From the NCBI GenBank assembly GCA_001799615.1, contig MGTU01000028.1:91761-155760 (forward strand): a stretch of DNA of 64,000 bases, in the 5' to 3' direction. The translations under genes were made by a program, and so were the position numbers. How positions within the stretch are numbered: position 1 is the stretch's first letter; each line of letters opens with the position of its first letter. The stretch is from Elusimicrobia bacterium GWA2_61_42. Its GTDB lineage: Bacteria > Elusimicrobiota > Elusimicrobia > Elusimicrobiales > UBA9959. Below, in pieces: positions 35,609 through 44,516 of this stretch. The notes beneath the pieces are model-generated. The model was not told where the DNA came from and did not search any database. It was given only the letters and a program-made list of their open reading frames with translations.

Positions 35609-36737
35609 AATCGGTGATGGACGCGCCGGGATAATAGTGGTGCAGGATCTTCTTGTAGGGGCGCCCTTTCAGGGCCATGTACTTGGCGCCTTCCTGGCAC
35701 ATGCCCACGCCGTGGCCCCAGCCGCGGCCGCCGAACTGGTACCCGCCCTTTACGGAAGAGATGCCGGTGATATAAGTGCTTCTGAATTCGTAATTCCCCA
35801 GGTATTTGCGCAGTTCGGTCACGGGGACGTCCTTTACGCCTTTATCGGTGGTGAACCTGAAAGTCGCCGCGCGGCCGGAGCGGTCCTTCCTGTAGACGCG
35901 CACGCTTTTTATCTTCAGCGCCGTGGACCCCAGCCGCTGTATGAATTTCAGCAGGTCGGGGGAAGAGGCGTAAAAGCTCCAGCGGGAATGGCGCGACGGG
36001 GAGCAGAAAGGGTCCGGGACGCCGTAGAGGGGTTTGATCACGTCCTCGCCCCAGGCCGACTTGGCGCTGGCGGTGTGGCCACCGCAGCAGGCGTGGAAGA
36101 AGGTCGTAACGAGCTTGCCTTTATATTTAAGCACCTCGCCCCGGGTGGTGGTCACCGCCTCGATGATCCTGGCGTTGACCTTGGAGGTGCCGTTATAGAC
36201 CTGCATCTCCACGCCGTCGGTGACGTCGTAATCGCGGGCCGGGTTTATATATTTAAGGGCGTAGGTGCGGGAAGCCACGGCCTGGGCCTTCAGGGATTCC
36301 AGGGGCCAGTCCGGGCTCATTTCCACGGGCAGCACGCCGTAGAGGTAATCCTCCAGGGAGAGGTACTCTATGATGTCCAGCCTGTCTCCCGGCGCCGCCC
36401 GCAGGAGGATATCGCCTTTGTAAAGGTTCTTGCCCAGGCGGATGCGTTCCTGGCCTTCGGAGGCCAGGAGTTTTACGGGGGAGGAAAGCTGCTGCCCCGC
36501 GACCAGCACGCTGTCGCCGGAACCCTTTATGTCGTAAGAGGCGTTCTCCAGCAGCAGGTATTTTTTGCCGGATTTTACGTCGAGCGCGTAGATCCTGGAC
36601 GAGGTTTTCAGCTTAAGGGCCGGGGCGCCCCTGGCTATGGCCACGCGGATGCGCGGCCCTTCGTCGGCCCCGCCGTCGGCGGCGGCCAGCCGCGCGGGCA
36701 GGGATAAGGAAAGCAGTAAAGCCAGGATGCGTATCAT
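35601..36737 (-). CDS. SpoIID/LytB-domain exported protein
   Basis: A 378-residue protein with a signal peptide (cleavage near residue 19, RLAAA) and a SpoIID/amidase-enhancer domain: YLYGVLPVEMSPDWPLESLK, AQAVASRTYAL, HACCGGHTASAKSAWG and GGRGWGHGVGMCQEGAK. SpoIID in Bacillus is a lytic transglycosylase; homologues outside spore formers probably trim peptidoglycan. No sporulation genes are present here, so a cell-wall remodelling role is more likely. It lies between ruvB and queA, an order seen in other phyla. Confidence 0.9.
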   Translation of the reverse strand: MIRILALLLSLSLPARLAAADGGADEGPRIRVAIARGAPALKLKTSSRIYALDVKSGKKYLLLENASYDIKGSGDSVLVAGQQLSSPVKLLASEGQERIRLGKNLYKGDILLRAAPGDRLDIIEYLSLEDYLYGVLPVEMSPDWPLESLKAQAVASRTYALKYINPARDYDVTDGVEMQVYNGTSKVNARIIEAVTTTRGEVLKYKGKLVTTFFHACCGGHTASAKSAWGEDVIKPLYGVPDPFCSPSRHSRWSFYASSPDLLKFIQRLGSTALKIKSVRVYRKDRSGRAATFRFTTDKGVKDVPVTELRKYLGNYEFRSTYITGISSVKGGYQFGGRGWGHGVGMCQEGAKYMALKGRPYKKILHHYYPGASITDYD

Positions 36738-36746
36738 TGATGGATC

Positions 36747-37772
36747 TTAAATAAGTTCTTGCTGGCCGGGGAGCTTGAGCCCCAGGTGCGACGCGGCCTT
36801 CGCCGTTATCACGCGGCCGCGCGTGGTGCGCTTGAGGAAACCGGCCTGCATCAGGAAGGGTTCGATAACGTCGGTCAGCGTGTCCGGCTCCTCGGAAACG
36901 GCGACCGCCAGGGTCTCTATGCCCACGGGACCGCCGCCGAACTTCTCGGCGATGGTAAGGAGGATGCGCCGGTCGAGGTTGTCCAGGCCTTCCGCGTCTA
37001 TTTCCAGGGAGGCCATGGCGGCTTCGGTCACTTCGGCGGTTATCACGCCCGCGGCCCTGACGTCGGCGAAGTCGCGCACGCGCTTCAGGAGGCGGTTGGC
37101 GATGCGGGGCGTGCCCCGGGACCGCCGGGCGATAAGCCGCAGGGCGGGCTTGTCCGCCTTGCTGCCGAGGATGCCGGCCGAGCGGACCAGGATCTGCGTT
37201 ATTTCGTCCTCGCCGTAAAAACCCAGGTTGAAAACGATGCCGAAGCGGTCGCGCAGCGGCCCGGTGAGCAGGCCGCTCCTGGTGGTAGCGCCTACCAGGG
37301 TAAAGCGCGGCACCGCCAGCTTAAGGGTGGTGGCGCCGGGGCCCTGGCCGGTATTGATGAAGAACAGAAAATCCTCCATCACCGGGTAAAGCGCCTCTTC
37401 CACCGCCGCGTTAAGGCGGTGGATCTCGTCTATGAAAAGGATGTCGCCTTCGGCCAGTTCCGTGGTCAGCATGGCGGCCAGGTCGCCGGGCTTGGACAGC
37501 ACGGGGCCGGAGGTCACTTTTATGTTCACGCCCATTTCGCGCGCCAGGATATAGGAAAGGGTGGTCTTGCCGAGGCCGGGGGGGGAATAAAAAAGGCAGT
37601 GGTCCAGCGGTTCTTTGCGGCCGCGGGCGGCCTGGATAAAGACCTTGAGGTTGTCCTTGAGCCTCTCCTGCCCTACGAACTCGTCGAGGGAGGACGGGCG
37701 CAGGGCGGATTCCAGGCGGCCGTTGTCCTCCCGGGAAGGGCGGGCTGAAAGGATGTCGTCTTGTTTGGGCAT
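36747..37772 (-). CDS. ruvB: Holliday junction branch migration ATPase RuvB
   Basis: A 341-residue AAA+ helicase that drives branch migration with RuvA. It has [19 protein letters not shown], Walker A PPGLGKTT, Walker [11 protein letters not shown], sensor GATTRSGLL and the C-terminal winged helix ([16 protein letters not shown]). Length is typical. It follows ruvA after 8 nt. Confidence 0.98.
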   Translation of the reverse strand: MPKQDDILSARPSREDNGRLESALRPSSLDEFVGQERLKDNLKVFIQAARGRKEPLDHCLFYSPPGLGKTTLSYILAREMGVNIKVTSGPVLSKPGDLAAMLTTELAEGDILFIDEIHRLNAAVEEALYPVMEDFLFFINTGQGPGATTLKLAVPRFTLVGATTRSGLLTGPLRDRFGIVFNLGFYGEDEITQILVRSAGILGSKADKPALRLIARRSRGTPRIANRLLKRVRDFADVRAAGVITAEVTEAAMASLEIDAEGLDNLDRRILLTIAEKFGGGPVGIETLAVAVSEEPDTLTDVIEPFLMQAGFLKRTTRGRVITAKAASHLGLKLPGQQELI

Positions 37773-37780
37773 TTAAAATT

Positions 37781-38395
37781 CTACTTCGGCGCCAGGCGCC
37801 TGAGGGCCAGCCGTATGATAATTTCCGGGGTGGCCGCGGGGCCGGCTTCCGCCGCCGATTCCTCAAGGGCGGCCCGCGCGTCCGCCGCGCGAAAGCCCAG
37901 CCCGGTCAGCGCACTCATGGCCTGCGTGTAGCTGCCGGAGGGGGCGCCGAACGCTCCCGCCGCGCCGCCGCCGAGACCGGAGGAGGGCAATTTATCCTTA
38001 AGGGCCGCTATAAGTTTCTCAGCCGTCTTGGCCGTAAAGCCGAAGATGGCGGTAAGCGGCTTGGGGTCCTTGGCGGCTACCGCGCGCGTGAAATCGGGCA
38101 GGGATTTCACCGCCTTGCCGAGGTAGTCCAAAGCTTTTTTCGCGCCGGTATTGGGCACCGCGTCGCGGAACATGTCGAACAGCTGCTTCTCCTCGCGGGT
38201 CAGGAAGCCGTAGAGGGCGGTGCCGCCGTACATGCTGATGGACTCGGCGATAAAGGCCTCGGCCTGGGCGCCTTCTCCGCCGAGCGACTCCAGGGACGGC
38301 TCACAGAAAAAAACTTCGTAGCCTACGCCGCCGGCTTCTATAACGGCGCTCTCGGGGTTTTTGGCCACTACGCGGCCCTTCAAATAGGCGATCAT
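37781..38395 (-). CDS. ruvA: Holliday junction DNA helicase subunit RuvA
   Basis: A 204-residue protein that binds four-way junctions. It begins MIAYLKGRVVAK, with an OB fold to about residue 65 (FLTREEKQLFDMF), helix-hairpin-helix repeats (VPNTGAKKALDYLG) and a C-terminal three-helix domain (AMSALTGLGFRAADARAAL). It overlaps ruvC by 4 nt. Confidence 0.97.
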   Translation of the reverse strand: MIAYLKGRVVAKNPESAVIEAGGVGYEVFFCEPSLESLGGEGAQAEAFIAESISMYGGTALYGFLTREEKQLFDMFRDAVPNTGAKKALDYLGKAVKSLPDFTRAVAAKDPKPLTAIFGFTAKTAEKLIAALKDKLPSSGLGGGAAGAFGAPSGSYTQAMSALTGLGFRAADARAALEESAAEAGPAATPEIIIRLALRRLAPK

Positions 38396-38913
38396 CGCGC
38401 CGCCTTGGCCGCGCTCTTCGCCCTGGCCAGCGCCGCGGCGAAAGGCGCCAGGCGCAGGTGGCAGAGGGCGGCGGCCATCGCGTCGGCCACGTCGTCGGGC
38501 TCGGGCGGGGAGGGAAGATTAAGCGTTATCTGCACCACGCGCTGGATCTGGCGCTTTTCAGCGCTGCCGCTGCCGGAAACCGTCTTCTTTATCGTGCGCG
38601 GGTTGTAGGGACTTATGGGGACGGACAGCTTTTCGCAGGCCAGCAGTATTACTCCCCGCGCGTGCGTGGTATTGGCCTGCGTGTCGGCGCGCTTCGAAAA
38701 AAAGACCTCTTCTATGGCCGCCTCGTCCGGCAGGTGGGCCGCGATAACGGCGTTCAGGGCGTCGAAAATAGAGGCGAGGCGCTTTTCAAGCAGGGTGTTC
38801 TTGGGCGTGTGGATAAGGCCGGCCGCGACAAGCCCGGGGGGGGCGGAGCCGTTTTTTTCAAGTACGGCCCAGCCGGTCCTGTCCAGCCCGGGATCGATGC
38901 CGAGTATTTTCAT
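38392..38913 (-). CDS. ruvC: Crossover junction endodeoxyribonuclease RuvC
   Basis: A 173-residue nuclease that resolves Holliday junctions. Catalytic residues are visible: Asp7 in LGIDPGLDRTGWAV, the EEVFFSKR glutamates near residue 67, and the C-terminal DDVADAMAAALCH aspartates. The usual length is about 165-175. It lies 8 nt after yebC. Confidence 0.98.
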   Translation of the reverse strand: MKILGIDPGLDRTGWAVLEKNGSAPPGLVAAGLIHTPKNTLLEKRLASIFDALNAVIAAHLPDEAAIEEVFFSKRADTQANTTHARGVILLACEKLSVPISPYNPRTIKKTVSGSGSAEKRQIQRVVQITLNLPSPPEPDDVADAMAAALCHLRLAPFAAALARAKSAAKAAR

Positions 38914-38921
38914 CGGGAGAA

Positions 38922-39677
38922 CTATTTTTCCAGCTTGGCCATTACCGCGTCGGCGATATTGAAGTTGGAGAACACCTTCTGCACGTCTTCGTGGTCTTCC
39001 AGCTCGTCCATCAGCTTAAGCACCTGCTCGGCCTTGTCCTCGCCCACGTCCACCATGTTCTTGGGGAGCATGGTGATCTCTCCGGAAGCTATGAGGATCT
39101 TCTTTTCCTCCAGCTTCGTCTTTACGGACTCGAAATCGGCGGGGGCGGTGATGACCTCGTACTCGTCGGAGTCGGCCGGGGAGCGGAAATCCTCGGCGCC
39201 TACTTCCAGGGCGAGGGACATCAGCTCGTCTTCCTTGGCGGATTCTTTCTTGACCGCCAGGTAGCCCTTCTGCTCGAACATCCAGCCGACGGAGCCGGTG
39301 GAGCCCATGTTGCCGCCGCGCACGTCCAGGATCTTGCGGATCTCGCTGGCGGCGCGGTTCTTGTTGTCGGTGGTCACCTGGATTATCACGGCGATGCCGC
39401 CGGGGCCGTAAGCCTCGTAGGTGATCTCTTCGTACATGACGCCGGGCTCCTGGCCCGTGCCGCGCCTGATAGCGCGTTTGACGTTATCCAGGGGCATGTT
39501 GCTGCCTTTCGCGTCCGCTATGGCCGAGCGCAGGCGGGGATTGTCGTCCGGGTTTCCGCCGCCGGCTTTGGCCGCGATGGCGATTTCCTTGATGATCTTG
39601 GTCCAAACCTTGCCCCTCTTGGCGTCGGTTATGGCTTTCTTGTGTTTTATGCCTGCCCAGTGAGAATGTCCGCCCAT
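38922..39677 (-). CDS. yebC: YebC/TACO1-family protein
   Basis: A 251-residue protein starting MGGHSHWAGIKHKKAITDAKRG, the family signature, with GNMGSTGSVGWMFEQKG in the middle. The family was described as a transcription regulator and more recently as a translation factor that relieves ribosome stalling. It heads the yebC-ruvCAB-spoIID-queA-tgt-yajC-secDF string, with a GAAGGAG ribosome site before the ATG. Confidence 0.97.
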   Translation of the reverse strand: MGGHSHWAGIKHKKAITDAKRGKVWTKIIKEIAIAAKAGGGNPDDNPRLRSAIADAKGSNMPLDNVKRAIRRGTGQEPGVMYEEITYEAYGPGGIAVIIQVTTDNKNRAASEIRKILDVRGGNMGSTGSVGWMFEQKGYLAVKKESAKEDELMSLALEVGAEDFRSPADSDEYEVITAPADFESVKTKLEEKKILIASGEITMLPKNMVDVGEDKAEQVLKLMDELEDHEDVQKVFSNFNIADAVMAKLEK

Positions 39678-39750
39678 GATAGACTCCTTCTAACGCTTGA
39701 GGACTTTAAATCAAAATCCGCGGCAATTATGCCCGCGACTAAATAAATTC

Positions 39751-39756
39751 TATAAT
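39751..39756 (+). promoter_or_regulatory. -10 box of the tRNA-Arg gene
   Basis: TATAAT 22 nt upstream of the mature tRNA 5' end, in an AT-rich patch that also may serve the divergent yebC. No good -35 box is seen. Confidence 0.45.
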
Positions 39757-39778
39757 AATATGAATAGATTAACAACCC

Positions 39779-39852
39779 GCCCTCTTAGCTCAACTGGATA
39801 GAGCAACTGCCTTCGAAGCAGTAGGTTAGAGGTTCGAATCCTCTAGGGGGCA
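39779..39852 (+). tRNA. tRNA-Arg (anticodon TCG)
   Basis: A complete cloverleaf. The acceptor stem GCCCTCT (39779-39785) pairs with AGGGGGC (39845-39851), discriminator A. The D arm GCTC/GAGC is present, and the anticodon stem ACTGC/GCAGT closes loop CTTCGAA with anticodon TCG at 39813-39815. The T arm is AGAGG-TTCGAAT-CCTCT. The CCA end is not encoded. It reads CGA and wobble Arg codons. Confidence 0.96.
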
Positions 39853-39938
39853 TGATTTCCAGGAGCAGAGCCGCCGGCAGTCCGGGCCTGTAACTTTTTT
39901 GTAATCAAAACTTAACCTTAACGCAAACACCGGGCTGA

Positions 39939-39944
39939 TAGAAT
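39939..39944 (+). promoter_or_regulatory. -10 box of the HEAT-protease-PorV operon
   Basis: TAGAAT ends 6 nt before the ATG at 39951, so the transcript would start at or beside the ATG. A possible -35 (TTAACG, 39918-39923) has a short 15-nt spacer. The same TAGAAT hexamer is used in the clear promoter at 45751-45779. Confidence 0.5.
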
Positions 39945-39950
39945 CTATAT

Positions 39951-41042
39951 ATGGCAGTTAAGCTGGCGCTCATATTTTCCCTGCTGTCTCCCCTGGCCTG
40001 CGGAGCCCAGGCGCCTTCGCGCGCCGAGCTCGGACGCAAGGCCCTGGCGACGGTGGTCACCCATCTCAAGAGCGACGATTCGGACGTGCGCGCCCTGTCC
40101 GCCGAGATCCTCGGCGACGCCGGCAACAAGTCCGCCTCGGGCATCCTGCGCAAGCTCCTGGCCGACAAGGACAAATACGTGCGCATAGCCGCCGCCCGCT
40201 CCCTCTGGGAACTGGGCAGCCCGGCAGGAGTCAAAACGCTTTACGCCATCATTAACGACGTGCCCGCCCAGGGGCCCATCGCGGTGACCAATTCCCCGCT
40301 GGTGGAACTCAAGGTCATCTCGCAGAACAAGATCCGCGCCAAAGCCATGGAGACCCTGGTCAGGATGAAGCGGGATAAAGCCGCGGACGTGCTTTTCAAG
40401 CTGAAGAACGATAATTACGGCACCATCCGCGACGCCGCCGCCAGGGAACTGGCCAAGATCGGCTACGAGGAAGAACTGGTCCAGTTCACGGAGGCCCTGG
40501 CCTCCGAGGACGAAGCCATCCGCTACGAAAGCGCGGGCGTGATGGGCAAGATCTGCTCGGCGGCTACGGCCGAACCGCTCAAGAACCTGCTGGCGGCGGA
40601 GAAATCCGTGCGCGTCCGCATGGCGGCCCTCGACGCGCTCAAGTGCAGCCCCGGCAAGAAAGAGGCGCTGGAGGAGCTCCTCAAGCTCGCCGACGATCCC
40701 AATCCCACTTTAAAATACAAGGCGGTGTCGGTACTCAGCGCCATAAAGGACGGCCGGGCGCAGGCCAAACTCGCGGCGGTAGCCGCCGCCACCTCCGATA
40801 TACGGCTTAAGATAACGGCCCAGAAAGGCCTGATCCTGGGCGGCACCCCGCCCGACGCCGCCACGGCCCGCAGCGCGCTGGGCGCGGCCAGCGCCGACAT
40901 AAAGCTGGAAGCGCTGGACGTGATCGCGGCTTTCCCGGAGGAAGAAGCCCTGCCCCTGCTGGCGGAGGCGCTGGACGACACGGACGTGCAGGTAAAGCTG
41001 GCCTGCGCGCTGCAGGTGCTTAAAAGGTTCTCAAAGCAATGA
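39951..41042 (+). CDS. Exported HEAT-repeat protein
   Basis: A 363-residue protein with a short signal peptide (MAVKLALIFSLLSPLACGAQ; Cys17 might allow lipidation but the lipobox is poor). It is followed by about nine HEAT/PBS-lyase-type helix pairs such as VRALSAEILGDAGNKSASGI, YVRIAAARSLWELGSPAG and IRYESAGVMGKICSAATAEP. Such repeats form a curved scaffold for protein contacts. It overlaps the metalloprotease gene by 4 nt (ATGA), so it may act on or with that secreted enzyme. Confidence 0.8.
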   Translation: MAVKLALIFSLLSPLACGAQAPSRAELGRKALATVVTHLKSDDSDVRALSAEILGDAGNKSASGILRKLLADKDKYVRIAAARSLWELGSPAGVKTLYAIINDVPAQGPIAVTNSPLVELKVISQNKIRAKAMETLVRMKRDKAADVLFKLKNDNYGTIRDAAARELAKIGYEEELVQFTEALASEDEAIRYESAGVMGKICSAATAEPLKNLLAAEKSVRVRMAALDALKCSPGKKEALEELLKLADDPNPTLKYKAVSVLSAIKDGRAQAKLAAVAAATSDIRLKITAQKGLILGGTPPDAATARSALGAASADIKLEALDVIAAFPEEEALPLLAEALDDTDVQVKLACALQVLKRFSKQ

Positions 41043-44000
41043 CTATTATAAACAGAAAGTTAATCCTTATGGCCGCCGTGCTCCTGCTCGCCGCAGGCGC
41101 GGGACAGCTTGACGCCGCCGGCAAGAAGCTTTCCCCGCTGTCCGATTCGCTGCGCAAAGTGCGCAAGACGCCCTCTTTTACCGCCCGCGAAGCCTTCCGC
41201 AAATTTTCGGTCAGACAGGGAAAAGGCTGGAAGGTGCGCTATAACCCGCGCACGGCCCTGCCCGAAGCCCTTACCGGCGGGCGCACGGCCCGCTATCCCG
41301 GCACGCCGGAACAGGCCGCGCTGGCTTTCTTCTCCGACAACGCCGAGCTGCTCAAGGTGGACCCGCTGAGCCTGCGCCTGGCGGCCAGACAAGAATTCAT
41401 GGGCGTCACCCATCTGCAGTACCAGCAGTACAAGGACGGCCTGCCGGTGGAATTCTCTTACGCCCGCGTCCACGTGGCCGCGGACGGCTCGGTTTCCGGC
41501 TACCAGGGCAAGTTCGAGCCGGAGCTGGACCTTAACGCGGCGCCCGCGGTCTCCGGCGAGGCCGCCGTGATGGCCGCCGCGGCGGACCTGGGCCGCCAGC
41601 TCAGGGTCTCGAAGATAGAACTGGTCATTTTCCCCGACGAAGAATCGGGCCTGCGCAAACTGGCCTGGAAAATACGCGGCCGCGGCAACGGCCTCTGGGT
41701 CTATTATATCGACGCGGCCGACGGGTCCGTAATTTTCAAATACGACGACCTTCGCCGCGCTTACACGGATTACAACACCTACGGCGTCTCTTCAGGCCAG
41801 ATCTACCCCATCTCGCCCATTCCTACCAATCCCGCCAGCGGCAGCATGGCGGAAGCCTCCTGGGAAGCCGTGACTACGACCCCGCTCCAGGACCAGTACG
41901 TCTGGGTCCACAGCTATTCCAGCGTTACGGTCACCAACCTGAACGGGCAGTATGCCGCCACGCAAACCGGCAAGGTGTTCTCTTCGCTGAAAGGACCCTA
42001 TTTTTCCGTAACCAATTTCAGGGGGGAAAGCGCGCACTGGGATAATGCCACCGGCGCCTTGTGGGAGAATAAAACCACTTTGGTGCAGAGCCCGCACCCT
42101 TACGGGAATTCGCAGACCTATAACTACCCCGTAGCCATAACCAATGACTGGACCGGCCGGGGCTATAACTTCGCCAAGGCCCTGCCGCATTTCACGGCCT
42201 TCCAGGCCGGGGAGCTGGACATATACGGTTCCATGAACGACGGCGACCAGATGTACATAAAGAGCGGCGCCCTGGACGGCGCCAACACCGTGGGCGCCTA
42301 TACGGGCAACAGGGGCGCTTTCTACGGCGCCTCGGTAGAAAGCCCTTCCTATACCATTTCCCTTAAAACCGACGAGGCCGGCACCTACAACGGTTTCACG
42401 GCGGACGTTACAAAGGTGCTGCTGTTGCCCGACGGCGACCACGCTTCCGCCAACGGCGCCGCGGGCTCCGTCGTCTGGGGGATAGGGCAGTCCAGCGGCG
42501 CCCTGGATACCAGCGTGGGCAGCGCCAACGCGCTGTCCGAGGTGAACGCTTTCTACCATTTGAACAAGGTGCGCCGCTACTTCGACGCCATAAATATCGA
42601 CCCCTCAAGGGCCAATGCGCCCGCCGCCGACCTGACCAAGCGCGTGGCGGTAATGGCCCATGCCCACGGCAACGCGGACGCGATAGGGGCTGAAGGCGGC
42701 ATGCTCAACGCCTATTACGACCTGGAGAACGACAATATCCTGCTGGGCGACGGACCGATGGCGGCGGGGTCTTACCGTTCTTTCGCCCTGGACGGCACTA
42801 TCGTCCGGCACGAATACATCCATCTGGTGATAAACCGGATCTACCCCATCATAAACTTCGGCGAGTTCGGCGCGATCAGCGAAGGCCTGGCGGACTATTT
42901 CTCGATGGCCTCGTTCTGGAACGAGCCCTGCACGGGCTGTTCCAGCATCAGCACGCTGGGCAACTTCATAGGTTCTGGCGAAGGCAGCGCCAGGAACATC
43001 GACCTGGACACGGCCAACTGCGGCCCGGACGGCAGCTGCGTCATGCCCGAGGATTGGGTGGGGGAAGTGCACGACGACGGCATGATGATGTCCCAGACCT
43101 TGTACGCGCTCAAGAAGACCGGCGGCCTGCGGGACATCGGCACCTTCGCCAGCGGTTCCTTCAGCGGGCAGCGCAGGGCCGACGTACTGGCCTTCGCGGC
43201 TTTGTTCTACTTCCCGGATAATTTCGCCAACTATTACGAAGCCATGCTGGCGGCCTGCAAGCAGTTCAACGCCACCTGGGCGAATAGCTGCGACGCCACC
43301 GTGCAGGGCAAGATCTTTAACGCCTTCGCGGACCACGGCATAGGGTCTCCCGCCGCCGGCGACCTCTACGAATATCTCGGGGACTCGGCGATGTGCGACA
43401 GCAATAACGGCCCCGAATGCGCCGCCGAGATAGAGGACCTTTCCTCTCTTTCCGCCACCGTCTCTCCCCTGGGCGACGTGGACTACTATTCCGTGCCCCT
43501 GGCGGCCGGCAACTTTACCGCCACCCTCAGCCTGCCGGCGGCCGGCGAAACCACCTATACCGCTTATTCTCTCTTCCTGTTCGACGCGAACCGCAATTAT
43601 ATCGCGGAAGCCACGCCCGTAGCCTCCAATACCGAGGAAGGGTATTGCCCGGACGCCGGCGACTGCGTCACCCAGTCGCCCTCGGTAGGGTTCAGCTATA
43701 CCGTGCCGCGCGCCGGGCGCTACTACCTGGTAGTTTCGGGCGCGCCCAACCAGTGGTACGGCAACTCTGAAGCTAATTCCCTGACGCCTTACACGCTTAC
43801 CCTGGCGCGCAGCCCGGCCGGCAGCGCCACGGCGCGTATAGCCGCCGCCATCTTCGACGGCGACGAGATAGCTTTCGACGTGCCCTACAGCGCCTTCCCC
43901 ATGGTAAGCGCGCCGTCCTCCTCCACCCTGAGCGGGGCGGAGCTGGTGTTCGAATACGCCCGGCTGCGGGACCACAATTACTCGCCCATAGACAACACCC

Positions 44001-44506
44001 GGACGAACGTGGCCGGGTCTTACCTTAACGATATCCCGTCGGCCCGGGCCTATACCGTGGACGCTTTCGGCACGCCGGTAGTCTCCGGCAAGGTGAAGCT
44101 GCAGCCCGGCTTCGCCGCGCGCTATCCCGGCGTGGGCACGATCTACCTGGAACTCTTCGGCCGCAACCACATGGGACAGGTGGTCGCCCTGGGCGTCTCC
44201 AACCCGCTCAACCTGTCGGGCGGCGCGGCGGAAGCCGTGGCCTACAACAACATCATAACCGGAACGGGCGACGCGGCCATCATAAAATATTCGGTCACCG
44301 GCGCCGGCAACCTTACGGTAAAGGTTTACACCCAGAGCGGGTCGCTGGTAAAGACCGTCTACAGCGGCCCCGTAACGGCCGGCAAAGGCACGGTGGACTG
44401 GGACGGCAAGAACTCCAGCGGCGGCAAGGCCGCCAGCGGCATCTACTTCGTCAAGACGAAGGGGCCCGGCCTGGACAAGGTGGTAAAGATAGCGGTGGTC
44501 AGGTAA
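41039..44506 (+). CDS. Secreted M36/M4-like zinc metalloprotease with C-terminal sorting-type domain
   Basis: A 1155-residue protein. Signal peptide to about residue 27. Residues about 50-240 are an FTP/PepSY-type propeptide (LKVDPLSLRLAARQEFMGVT, YQQYKDGLPVEFSYARVHV, WVYYIDAADGSVIFKYDD). The catalytic domain has HEYIH at 591-595 and a downstream ISEGLADYF with Glu615, the gluzincin zinc site, then VHDDGMMMSQTLYAL as in fungalysins. A PPC-like beta domain lies around 800-920 (VPRAGRYYLVVSG). The last about 90 residues are a FlgD/T9SS-like domain (VKVYTQSGSLVKTVY, WDGKNSSGGKAASGIYFVK, final VVKIAVVR). Predicted to be exported and self-processed. It is followed by a PorV-like gene. Confidence 0.85.
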   Translation: MTIINRKLILMAAVLLLAAGAGQLDAAGKKLSPLSDSLRKVRKTPSFTAREAFRKFSVRQGKGWKVRYNPRTALPEALTGGRTARYPGTPEQAALAFFSDNAELLKVDPLSLRLAARQEFMGVTHLQYQQYKDGLPVEFSYARVHVAADGSVSGYQGKFEPELDLNAAPAVSGEAAVMAAAADLGRQLRVSKIELVIFPDEESGLRKLAWKIRGRGNGLWVYYIDAADGSVIFKYDDLRRAYTDYNTYGVSSGQIYPISPIPTNPASGSMAEASWEAVTTTPLQDQYVWVHSYSSVTVTNLNGQYAATQTGKVFSSLKGPYFSVTNFRGESAHWDNATGALWENKTTLVQSPHPYGNSQTYNYPVAITNDWTGRGYNFAKALPHFTAFQAGELDIYGSMNDGDQMYIKSGALDGANTVGAYTGNRGAFYGASVESPSYTISLKTDEAGTYNGFTADVTKVLLLPDGDHASANGAAGSVVWGIGQSSGALDTSVGSANALSEVNAFYHLNKVRRYFDAINIDPSRANAPAADLTKRVAVMAHAHGNADAIGAEGGMLNAYYDLENDNILLGDGPMAAGSYRSFALDGTIVRHEYIHLVINRIYPIINFGEFGAISEGLADYFSMASFWNEPCTGCSSISTLGNFIGSGEGSARNIDLDTANCGPDGSCVMPEDWVGEVHDDGMMMSQTLYALKKTGGLRDIGTFASGSFSGQRRADVLAFAALFYFPDNFANYYEAMLAACKQFNATWANSCDATVQGKIFNAFADHGIGSPAAGDLYEYLGDSAMCDSNNGPECAAEIEDLSSLSATVSPLGDVDYYSVPLAAGNFTATLSLPAAGETTYTAYSLFLFDANRNYIAEATPVASNTEEGYCPDAGDCVTQSPSVGFSYTVPRAGRYYLVVSGAPNQWYGNSEANSLTPYTLTLARSPAGSATARIAAAIFDGDEIAFDVPYSAFPMVSAPSSSTLSGAELVFEYARLRDHNYSPIDNTRTNVAGSYLNDIPSARAYTVDAFGTPVVSGKVKLQPGFAARYPGVGTIYLELFGRNHMGQVVALGVSNPLNLSGGAAEAVAYNNIITGTGDAAIIKYSVTGAGNLTVKVYTQSGSLVKTVYSGPVTAGKGTVDWDGKNSSGGKAASGIYFVKTKGPGLDKVVKIAVVR

Positions 44507-44516
44507 CCGGATCTAT

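Noticed and set aside
35601..36737. Evidence for sporulation from the SpoIID-like gene
   Set aside because: The domain occurs in many non-spore-formers, and the surrounding LPS genes indicate a Gram-negative cell with no sporulation genes in view.
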